Source: JAXHTH01 sp034211115 (GTDB lineage Bacteria > Planctomycetota > Phycisphaerae > Phycisphaerales > SM1A02). From it: DNA of 13,663 bases. The translations under genes were made by a program, and so were the position numbers. The first letter of the stretch is position 1; each line of letters opens with the position of its first letter. The stretch spans positions 1 to 13,663 of the forward strand of contig JAXHTH010000253.1 in assembly GCA_034211115.1 (NCBI GenBank), read 5' to 3'. A model generated the notes under the pieces. It searched no databases. It was not told the DNA's origin and was given only the letters and a program-made list of their open reading frames with translations. Below are positions 7,381 to 13,663 of the stretch, one piece after another.

Positions 7381-7546
7381 GAGCCGGCCCCGACCGGTCG
7401 CCGGCCCACCCGCGGGCGGGGAATGTCCGAGAACTTCCGCAGTTTTTGCCCATACCACATCGCTCGTTCGACCGATACAGACGATAACCGGTCTCGTGGA
7501 GGGCCGGTGTGACGCTGTGCTCCTGCCCGGAGTCCGATTGCCGCGC

Positions 7547-7576
7547 TTGCACGAGATCGGCCGGATGAAGTACCGT
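7547..7576 (+). promoter_or_regulatory. Candidate promoter of the export/exosortase operon
   Basis: TTGCAC (7547-7552) is followed after 18 nt by TACCGT (7571-7576). The -10 is of the same TACCNT type as the rpmI promoter. Transcription would begin near 7583, leaving a leader of about 88 nt before the export gene ATG at 7671. Confidence 0.45.
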
Positions 7577-7670
7577 GCCCCCGCGTCCCGCCGGCCGACC
7601 GTGAGGACGGGTGGTCTGGAGAGATCTTCAGGGCACGCAACGGTTCATTCAAGAGACGGTGGATGGTTCC

Positions 7671-9191
7671 ATGAATCCTGAACGCTCAAGACTCGGTTCA
7701 CTCGGCTCGTTCATCCGCAGCGCCGCCGTGCTGATCGTGCTCGGGCAGCTCATCGGCTGCGAGGTCGATTCGTTCTTCAACCCCGCGATCGTCGGCTACT
7801 GGGAGAACCAGCCCACGACGATCCCGATTCTCGAACGGCTGGACGCGATCGAGAAGGAGGACACCTACTGGGGGCAGACCACGGACGTGACGCCCGAGGA
7901 TCTGATCCCCAGCGATCTGTCCTACCGGATGGTCCCCGGTGACTACGTGACGGTTTCGATCTTCGAGCTCTACGGGCCGGGGGAATGGGCCTCCGCGACC
8001 CGCCGCATCGACGCGGGCGGGTTCATTCGCGTGCAGGAGATCGGCGACGTTCCTGCCGCGGGTCTCACCGTCCAGGAATTTCAGGACGTGCTCACCGAGA
8101 TCGTGGACAAGACGATCATCACCGAGCCCCTGGTGGAGGTGGCCGTGGAGGAAGGCAGCGGCCTGAGCTACACCCTCTACGGGGCCATTCCGGGGCCGGG
8201 CATGTACACGCTGCGCAAGCCCAATCTGCGTCTGCTGGACGCGCTGGCCATCGCCGGCGGGGTCCCCATCACCGTGGACACGGTCTACGTCATCCGGCAG
8301 GTGGAGCTGACCGAGGAGGTCAAGCCCTCCTTCGAGCGGGGGCGCACGGAGGAGCCGCCGGCGCGGGAGGAGGAGGCGGCGGAGCCGGAGACGCCCGTCG
8401 ACATCGAGGATCTCATCGAGCAACTGGATGAGGAAGGCGCCGGCGGGGTCAGCCCCGGCGTGCTGCGGCAGGAAGATGAGCCGGCGATCGACATCGAGGA
8501 TCTTCAGCCGGCGGAGGCGGGCGAGCCGCCGCAGGTCGACATCGACGAGATTCCCGCCGGCCGCCCCAGCCCGGAAGCCATCCGCGGGCCGGGCACCTGG
8601 GTCTACATCGAGGAACGGGGCGAGTGGGTCCGCGTGCCCGGGGAGGAGGTCGCGGCCGTGGCCGGTCCCGAGGCCGCCGCCGCCCCGCCGATGTACGTCG
8701 AGCGGATCATCGAGATTCCGGCGAACCGGCTCACCCGCGGGGAGAGCAAGTACAACATCGTCGTGCGGCCCGACGACCGCATTTACCTCGAACCACCGCT
8801 GCAGGGGTTCGTGTACGTGGACGGGCAGATCGCCCGCCCGGGCGTCTACGGGCTGCCCTCGACGGGCGAACTGACGCTCGATCGCCTCATCGCCGCCGCC
8901 GGCGGGCTCAACACCATCGCCATCCCCGAGCGGGTGGATCTCATCCGCAAGGTGGGTGAGAACCGTGAGGCGGCGATCCGTCTGAATCTGGCCGCCATCC
9001 GCCACCGCACCGAGCCGGACGTGCTCCTCAAGCCCGATGATCACATCATCATCGGCACGAGCTGGGTGGCTACCCCGCTGGCGATCATCCGCAACGGCTT
9101 CCGGACGACGTACGGATTCGGGTTCCTGCTCGACCGGAACTTCGGCAACGACGTGTTCGGCGCGCCGCCGACCAACCTCCGGGGCCGGTAG
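7671..9191 (+). CDS. Outer-membrane polysaccharide export lipoprotein (Wza/OPX family, SLBB domains)
   Basis: OPX proteins form the outer-membrane channel for exopolysaccharide. This 506-residue protein begins with a lipoprotein signal peptide: a hydrophobic run (about 17-28) ends in LIGC, with the lipidated cysteine at 30. The Poly_export domain covers about 83-160 (YRMVPGDYVTVSIFE, GGFIRVQEIGDVPAAGLTV). A first SLBB domain follows (about 166-210, YGAIPGPGMYTL and LDALAIAGGV). A second SLBB domain is at about 379-425 (GFVYVDGQIARPGVYGLP and LDRLIAAAGGL). Between them lies an acidic, proline-rich insert (about 213-340) with three DIEDL/DIDEI-like motifs. A hydrophobic segment near 465-485 could form the membrane-spanning helix of Wza-type proteins. 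I chose ATG 7671 because it gives a proper signal peptide; the upstream in-frame start at 7611 does not. It heads an apparent operon with exosortase, epsI and a TPR gene. Confidence 0.9.
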   Translation: MNPERSRLGSLGSFIRSAAVLIVLGQLIGCEVDSFFNPAIVGYWENQPTTIPILERLDAIEKEDTYWGQTTDVTPEDLIPSDLSYRMVPGDYVTVSIFELYGPGEWASATRRIDAGGFIRVQEIGDVPAAGLTVQEFQDVLTEIVDKTIITEPLVEVAVEEGSGLSYTLYGAIPGPGMYTLRKPNLRLLDALAIAGGVPITVDTVYVIRQVELTEEVKPSFERGRTEEPPAREEEAAEPETPVDIEDLIEQLDEEGAGGVSPGVLRQEDEPAIDIEDLQPAEAGEPPQVDIDEIPAGRPSPEAIRGPGTWVYIEERGEWVRVPGEEVAAVAGPEAAAAPPMYVERIIEIPANRLTRGESKYNIVVRPDDRIYLEPPLQGFVYVDGQIARPGVYGLPSTGELTLDRLIAAAGGLNTIAIPERVDLIRKVGENREAAIRLNLAAIRHRTEPDVLLKPDDHIIIGTSWVATPLAIIRNGFRTTYGFGFLLDRNFGNDVFGAPPTNLRGR

Positions 9192-9427
9192 AGATAACGG
9201 AGAGCTGAGCTGAGCGTCCCACGCGGTCCCGGCGGGGCGCGGGGGAACCTCCCCCGTCGCGATGAGCAGAATCCGCGAACCGGAGGTGGGGCTCCGACCG
9301 TACCAACGGCTCGTTCGGGTCGGTTGCGCGATGGGTGCAGACCGAGCGGCGAGGTGGCGCGTCGGCGGACGGCGCGGGCCGGGTCGAACCCGTCAAGGGG
9401 CCGTCCGGCATGGTCGATTGAGGGACG
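9192..9427 (+). other. Hairpin-rich spacer between export gene and exosortase gene
   Basis: The 236 nt have no convincing gene; a short open frame from ATG 9262 runs into the exosortase gene and looks accidental. Stem-loops visible by eye are CGGGGGA-ACC-TCCCCCG (9240-9256), CGGAG-N6-CTCCG (9281-9296) and CGGGT-CGA-ACCCG (9380-9392). None is followed by a T-run. It could attenuate or process the operon mRNA, or be a degraded insertion. I recognised no known riboswitch class. Confidence 0.4.
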
Positions 9428-10351
9428 ATGACCCAGACAGGCACGAACAGTCCGGCCCGGGGCGATGAGTGGACGGCGCTGCTTCGCGGCCCGCTGCCCG
9501 CGGCGATCATCCTTGCCGGCCTCATGGGGTGGCTGTTCTGGGATTTCTTCGTCCGCCAGGTGAGCTGGGCGGTGCAGCGGCAGGCCGACTGGGGCCACAC
9601 CCTGGTCATCCCATTCATCGCCGGCTATTTCGCCTGGCTCCACCGCGACAAGCTGCTGGCCCGACCGTTCAAGACGACCTGGGAGGCGTTCATCCCGATC
9701 GTGCTCGGGGTGGCGTGGTACATGATCTGCGCCTTCGGGCCTCCGGCCCTGTTCCATCACAACCTGCAATCGCTCGGCGTGGCCGCGACCACCGGCGGGC
9801 TCGTCCTGCTGTTCTTCGGCTGGCGGGCGATGATCTGGCTGTGGTTCCCCCTGCTCTACCTCTTCGTGTTCGGCCAGTACATCTCCGAGCGGTTCATGCA
9901 ACTGGTGACCTTCAAGCTCCAGGATCTGACCGCGCGGGGGACGGAGCCGGCCCTCATGCTCCTGGGCGTGGACGTGACGCGGGAGGGGAACACGATCACC
10001 GTCTTCGACAACGGGCAGCCCAAGCCGCTCAACATCGCCGAGGCCTGCTCGGGCATGCGCATGCTCATGGCGTTTCTCGCCCTCGGGGTGGCCATGGCGT
10101 ACACGGGCCTGAAGCACTGGTGGCAGCGGATCATCCTCGTGGTGATGGGCGTGCCCACCGCGATCGTGGTGAACATCGTGCGGGTGGTCACGCTGGCCCT
10201 GCTCGCGCTGGTGGATTCGAACTTCGCCGCCGGCGATTTCCATTCCTTCATCGGTCTGGTGTGGCTCGTCCCGGCGTTCCTGATCTATCTGGGGATCATG
10301 TGGATCGTCCGTCACCTCGTGACGGAGGAGGAGGCGACCGCCTCGAGCTGA
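9428..10351 (+). CDS. Exosortase (exosortase/archaeosortase family)
   Basis: Exosortases are polytopic inner-membrane proteases/transpeptidases thought to process proteins bearing PEP-CTERM-like sorting tails, usually alongside exopolysaccharide genes. This 307-residue protein has about eight hydrophobic segments. All three conserved catalytic residues are visible: Cys207 in EACSGMRML (205-213), Arg252 in PTAIVVNIVR (243-252) and His272 in DFHSFIG (270-276). GAGGGA at 9420-9425 lies only 2 nt from the ATG, so the site is close but usable. No long C-terminal domain is fused; the associated EpsI part is encoded separately downstream. The subtype cannot be assigned by eye, and no protein with a recognisable sorting tail is complete in the window. 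Confidence 0.92.
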   Translation: MTQTGTNSPARGDEWTALLRGPLPAAIILAGLMGWLFWDFFVRQVSWAVQRQADWGHTLVIPFIAGYFAWLHRDKLLARPFKTTWEAFIPIVLGVAWYMICAFGPPALFHHNLQSLGVAATTGGLVLLFFGWRAMIWLWFPLLYLFVFGQYISERFMQLVTFKLQDLTARGTEPALMLLGVDVTREGNTITVFDNGQPKPLNIAEACSGMRMLMAFLALGVAMAYTGLKHWWQRIILVVMGVPTAIVVNIVRVVTLALLALVDSNFAAGDFHSFIGLVWLVPAFLIYLGIMWIVRHLVTEEEATASS

Positions 10352-10377
10352 CGCCGCCCGCCGCGGGCGGCCCTGAC

Positions 10378-10393
10378 GGGAGAAACAGCCCTG
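10378..10393 (+). promoter_or_regulatory. Ribosome-binding site supporting a CTG start for epsI
   Basis: GGGAGA (10378-10383) is followed by CTG at 10391 with a spacing of 7 nt. Between the preceding in-frame stop (10349-10351) and GTG 10442 there is no in-frame ATG, GTG or TTG. The GTG has no Shine-Dalgarno. Confidence 0.6.
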
Positions 10394-11245
10394 TTCGACC
10401 ATCGCGCCAAATACGCCTTCATCCTCGCCTGCGTCGCGCTCGTGGCGGGCGGGATCGGGTTCCGAACCGCCACCGATCGGCTCAACGTCTATCTCCAGAA
10501 GAAGCCGGTCGAGCTTCGCGAGCACTTCGACAACATCTCCACCCGGCTGGACGGGTGGCGGATGTCGGGGGAGGTGCGCAAGCTCTCCAAGGACATGATC
10601 GAGGAACTGGGCTCGGATCTGTATCTCGACCGGGAGTACGTGCGGGAGCGGGAAGGCGAGACGCCCCGCAAGATCAACGTGCACATCGTCTACTACACGG
10701 GGATGATCGACGCGGTGCCCCACGTTCCCGACCGATGCTTCGTGGCGGGAGGACTGGAGACCCGCGTCCTGCCCGAGAACTACCCGCTGGACCTGGACCA
10801 CGCCCGATGGCGGCCCGATCCCGATCACGTCAACCGGGTCACGGGCGAGCCCTATCGGCTCGCGCCGTACCGGGACCCCATCACGGGCCGCTCCACCGTG
10901 GTGCGCATGCCCGTGGGGGACATCGTCCTGCGGACGACGGAGTTCTTCGCGCCCGAGACGCCGGGCCTGCGCGTGTTCGCCGGCTACTTCTTCATCGCCA
11001 ACGGCCGGACCGCGTGCACGCCGGAAGAGGTTAAACTGCTCGCCTTCAGGAAGTCCGAAGAGTACGCCTATTACTGCAAGGTCCAGTTCTCGTGCGGCGG
11101 GGGGAGAGAGTTCGAGGCCGAGGAGTTCACCAGCCTCGTCACCGATCTGCTCGAGCCGCTGCTGCCCGAGCTCATGCGCTGCCTGCCGGACTGGGCGGAA
11201 GTGGAGACGCGGATGGCCCCAGCCTCCGCCGGGTCCGATTCGTAG
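10391..11245 (+). CDS. epsI: EpsI-like exosortase-associated protein, probable CTG start
   Basis: EpsI-family proteins accompany exosortases in exopolysaccharide loci, either fused or adjacent. The reading has 284 residues from CTG 10391. An N-terminal membrane anchor (YAFILACVALVAGGIGF, about 8-24) is followed by a periplasmic domain. The family-like core is INVHIVYYTGMIDAVPHVPDRCFVAGGLETR: a beta strand, then His-x-Pro-x-x-Cys and a glycine-rich turn, equivalent to the HSPxxCLPGxGW region of EpsI. The GTG at 10442 would remove most of the membrane helix and lacks a ribosome-binding site. The CTG has GGGAGA 7 nt upstream and preserves the helix. A sequencing error removing an ATG is an alternative. 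The gene lies 39 nt after exosortase and 20 nt before the TPR gene, so they are probably one operon. Confidence 0.75.
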   Translation: MFDHRAKYAFILACVALVAGGIGFRTATDRLNVYLQKKPVELREHFDNISTRLDGWRMSGEVRKLSKDMIEELGSDLYLDREYVREREGETPRKINVHIVYYTGMIDAVPHVPDRCFVAGGLETRVLPENYPLDLDHARWRPDPDHVNRVTGEPYRLAPYRDPITGRSTVVRMPVGDIVLRTTEFFAPETPGLRVFAGYFFIANGRTACTPEEVKLLAFRKSEEYAYYCKVQFSCGGGREFEAEEFTSLVTDLLEPLLPELMRCLPDWAEVETRMAPASAGSDS

Positions 11246-11265
11246 AGACGCAAGCGAGATCAATC

Positions 11266-13663
11266 ATGGCTGCCCGAGTCAACACCAGGTTCCTCATCAT
11301 TCTCCTCATCGGCATCATTTCCGCCGTGGTCATCGTCGGCGGGCTGTGGGTGCTGAAGATCCGCGGCGATGCGGGTCGCCAGGCCCGGCGCGGCGACGAG
11401 CAGATCCGCCTCGCCCAGCAGGCCACGGAGTTCGAGGTGCAACAGGAGTGCTATCGCAAGGCGCGCGAGTTCTACAAGCGCGCGATCAACCGGGAGCCGT
11501 CCAGCGCCGAGTACATCGAGAAGCTCGAGGACGCCCTGCTCAGCCTGCATCCCACCACCGCCGACGAGGCCCGGGAGCTGTACCGCGAGTACCTGGCCGT
11601 CCTCACCCACGCCGCGGATCATGATCCCCTCAACGCGAGTCGGCATCGCGCCCTGCTGGAAGAGCTGTTCCGGAACGCCCGGCGGAGCGGGTCCCCCTCC
11701 ATGTGGCGGATGGTCTACGAGTCGGCCGACAACATGGCCGACGCGCTGCCCGAGTCTGATCCGCAGCGCATCTGGGCCAGCTTCTATCGCGGGGCGGCGC
11801 TGTTCAGTCCCCGCATGTACGACCTGCTGCTGCCCGAGGATCCCTCCCAGGGCACGCAGTTGGAGCAGGGCGAGCGCAATCTGCTGGAGTTCCTCCAGGC
11901 CGTTCCCGACAGCGACCTGGGGTGGGGGATGCTCCTCTCGGGCGAGCTGGGGATCGTGGCGCGGCTCTCCGCGGCCGACCAGGCCGGCCGGGTGCGGGAA
12001 GAACTGCAGGAGCTGCGCGATCATCTCGCCCAGGCCCGGGAGCAGGTCGAGGGCGGCGCGTACACGCTCACCAGCGCGCTGCGCCTGGCCATGCGCGATC
12101 GCTTCGAGAACCCGGCCCTCGTGGACCGGGAGGAGCTCCGCGCGGATGCGAGGGAGCTCGTCCGCCGCACCCGCGAGGCGAACGATCCGCTGATCGTCAC
12201 CCAGACCGTGGAGGTGCTCCGCCGCCTGGGGCCGATGGAGGGCGTGCCCGAGCCGGTGGAGATTGTCGATGAGTTCCTCCAGGAGAATCCGCTGGCGCAC
12301 GACATCCGCCTCTCCAAGGCCGATCTTTTCTACCGGAGCAACGAGCTCGACGAGGCGGAGGCCGCGGCGCGGGTGGTGGTCGACGCCGACTGGCTGTCGG
12401 TGGGCTTCCTTTCGCAGTATCAGCCGTATCTCCGGCGCGCCGCGGCCAGCCTGATCGTCGACATCGCCCACGGGCGCTGGAGCACGGGGCAGGAGGGAGA
12501 GCGGGCGCGGTTGGTCGGGGCCATTGAAGAGGCGCGCGAGGATCTGGCCCGGCTCATTCCCGAGGGGGATCGCGAGAGCGACACCATGCTGATGCGGGCC
12601 GACGCCAAGCTCGCCTATGCCCGCCAGGACGACGAGCGGGCCGCCGCCCTCTTCGATCGCCTGGTCCGCGAGAGCGAAGACGAGGACGTGGAGATGTACT
12701 GGTACGCCGCGGTCTGCCTGGATCGCATCGGCCAGGTGGGACGGGCCCTGGAGCACGTGGGCAGCGCGCTGGCGGTCCAGCCGGACAACCCGGAGATCCT
12801 CGCCCTGGCCGCCCGCCTCTCCCTGAAGGTGCGCAATCACGAGGGTGCGGTGGAGGCCGCCGCGGGCCTGCTGAGCGCCACCGATGAGGGGCAGAATCCG
12901 AGAATCGCCGCGGCGGCGACCGCCCTGCGCGAGGACAACTTCGCCCGCGCACGGGACCTGCTTGATGAGCTTGCCAACGCTGAGCCGGAGAACCGCGTGT
13001 TCGACCTGGCCCGCGAGATCGCCAACCAGGCCCTGGCCGCCGGCGCCGGGGGTGAGGAAGACCCGATGATCAGCGCCCTGGAAACGGCGCAGGCGGCGCT
13101 GGACGACGGCGAGGCGGAAACCGCCCGGGCCACCCTCGTGGCCGCCCTCGAAAAGGACCCCGATGATCTGCGCCTGCTCAACGCGCTGGTCCGCGTGTCC
13201 ATGGCCCTCGGCGACGAGGCGCAGGCGCGGCAGTATCTCCAACGCGCGCAGGCGCTGGCTCCGGACAGCAGCATCTTCCGCGATCTCGCGCTGGCCATCG
13301 ACAATCCCGATCCGATCGAGCGCATCAAGCGGATGGCCGAGCAGAAGGAGACGGAGGAGGGGCAGCAGGCGCTGGAGATCCTCATCGGTCTTCGGACCAC
13401 GGCGATGCAGCAGGAGGAGCGGGCGCGCCGGCTCGAGGAGACGGGGCAGGAGGAAGAGGCCCGCGACGCCCGCGCTCTGGCCGAGCGGGCGCGACAGGAA
13501 GAAGCGCGCTACCGGCAGCGCGTCGAGGAACTGGCGCCTCACGATCCCCGGTTCATCGAGTACCAGTTCTCCCGCGCCGTGGTGGCCGAGGACTGGGCGC
13601 GGGCCGAGCAACTGGTGGCCGGCGTGAGCAATCCCGGCGAGCCGGAGTACAACGCCGATCATT
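11266..13663 (+). CDS. Membrane-anchored TPR-repeat protein of the exosortase locus, 3' end missing
   Basis: The frame stays open for 799 residues to the window edge, so the C-terminus is not seen. An N-terminal signal anchor (FLIILLIGIISAVVIVGGLWV, about 9-29) places the rest in the periplasm. Tetratricopeptide-like helical pairs are visible at about 61-94 (YRKAREFYKRAINREPSSAEY), 477-540 (ALEHVGSALAVQPDNPEILA) and 603-672 (ATLVAALEKDPDD, YLQRAQALAPDSS). A strongly charged segment at about 686-760, rich in Glu, Arg and Gln, looks like a coiled coil. Large TPR proteins are common companions of exosortase and polysaccharide secretion systems, where they probably scaffold the machinery. No enzymatic motif is visible. 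It starts 20 nt after epsI with only a weak ribosome-binding site (GCGAGA), suggesting coupled translation. Confidence 0.85.
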   Translation, partial: MAARVNTRFLIILLIGIISAVVIVGGLWVLKIRGDAGRQARRGDEQIRLAQQATEFEVQQECYRKAREFYKRAINREPSSAEYIEKLEDALLSLHPTTADEARELYREYLAVLTHAADHDPLNASRHRALLEELFRNARRSGSPSMWRMVYESADNMADALPESDPQRIWASFYRGAALFSPRMYDLLLPEDPSQGTQLEQGERNLLEFLQAVPDSDLGWGMLLSGELGIVARLSAADQAGRVREELQELRDHLAQAREQVEGGAYTLTSALRLAMRDRFENPALVDREELRADARELVRRTREANDPLIVTQTVEVLRRLGPMEGVPEPVEIVDEFLQENPLAHDIRLSKADLFYRSNELDEAEAAARVVVDADWLSVGFLSQYQPYLRRAAASLIVDIAHGRWSTGQEGERARLVGAIEEAREDLARLIPEGDRESDTMLMRADAKLAYARQDDERAAALFDRLVRESEDEDVEMYWYAAVCLDRIGQVGRALEHVGSALAVQPDNPEILALAARLSLKVRNHEGAVEAAAGLLSATDEGQNPRIAAAATALREDNFARARDLLDELANAEPENRVFDLAREIANQALAAGAGGEEDPMISALETAQAALDDGEAETARATLVAALEKDPDDLRLLNALVRVSMALGDEAQARQYLQRAQALAPDSSIFRDLALAIDNPDPIERIKRMAEQKETEEGQQALEILIGLRTTAMQQEERARRLEETGQEEEARDARALAERARQEEARYRQRVEELAPHDPRFIEYQFSRAVVAEDWARAEQLVAGVSNPGEPEYNADH

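Larger units (their letters stand above)
7351..7670. other. Divergent intergenic region between lipA and the exopolysaccharide cluster
   Basis: These 320 nt hold no convincing gene. The lipA end carries the leaderless promoter and palindrome. A less GC-rich stretch (about 7436-7495) follows, with no assignable motif. Then comes a plus-strand promoter candidate at 7547-7576. GGTGGA at 7658-7663 is a modest ribosome-binding site for the export gene. Confidence 0.6.

Noticed and set aside
9380..9392. GGGTCGAACCC resembling a tRNA T-arm
   Set aside because: The loop is only 3 nt instead of 7, and no acceptor, D or anticodon arms can be found around it.
9262..9468. Small 68-codon plus-strand open frame before the exosortase gene
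   Set aside because: It overlaps the exosortase start, is arginine/glycine-rich without features, and has no clear ribosome-binding site.
9041..13662. Very long open frames (about 740 and 800 codons) on the minus strand opposite the exosortase and TPR genes
   Set aside because: They mirror well-supported plus-strand genes. Their translations are rich in Arg, His, Gly, Pro and Leu and lack domains, as expected for antisense frames in GC-rich coding DNA.

Overview
The window is a GC-rich (roughly 70% by eye), gene-dense bacterial segment. It most resembles a planctomycete of the Phycisphaerae type. Pointers to that group are a membrane protein with a degenerate H-X9-DG pseudopilin-like domain paired with a sigma factor, the diaminopimelate aminotransferase (DapL) route to lysine, a hopanoid gene (hpnH), and an exosortase/EpsI exopolysaccharide locus. 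This placement is inferred from protein features; no rRNA is present to confirm it. I see no tRNA, CRISPR array or transposase gene.

Layout. (1) 1-613, minus: 5' part of hpnH, cut by the window edge. (2) 905-2389, plus: an ECF-type sigma factor and a single-pass membrane protein, probably its partner. (3) 2386-4001, plus: a consensus-like promoter, ribosomal protein genes rpmI and rplT, then a phospholipid-methyltransferase-like gene. (4) 4051-5307, plus: dapL. (5) 5337-6104, minus: a SAM-dependent methyltransferase-like gene bracketed by three copies of a short palindromic (REP-like) repeat. (6) 6319-7350, minus: lipA. (7) 7671 to the right edge, plus: an exopolysaccharide export/exosortase cluster with an outer-membrane export lipoprotein, exosortase, EpsI-like protein and a large membrane-anchored TPR protein that runs off the window.

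How the genes work together. Region 7 is the clearest functional unit. The export lipoprotein with SLBB domains would move polysaccharide across the outer membrane. The exosortase (Cys207, Arg252, His272) would process sorted substrates at the inner membrane. EpsI is its usual companion, and the TPR protein probably acts as a periplasmic scaffold. The sigma factor and its membrane partner look like a signalling pair whose targets are not visible. The remaining genes are housekeeping or lipid-related.

The main unusual features are these. Three genes (hpnH, dapL, lipA) have a TANNNT element ending exactly 6 nt before the ATG and no Shine-Dalgarno, which suggests leaderless transcripts. The epsI gene needs a CTG start to keep its membrane anchor. 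The sigma partner joins an anti-sigma-like front to a pseudopilin-like domain. Three REP-like palindromes surround one gene. Two stem-loop-rich spacers sit inside operons (rpmI-rplT and export gene-exosortase).
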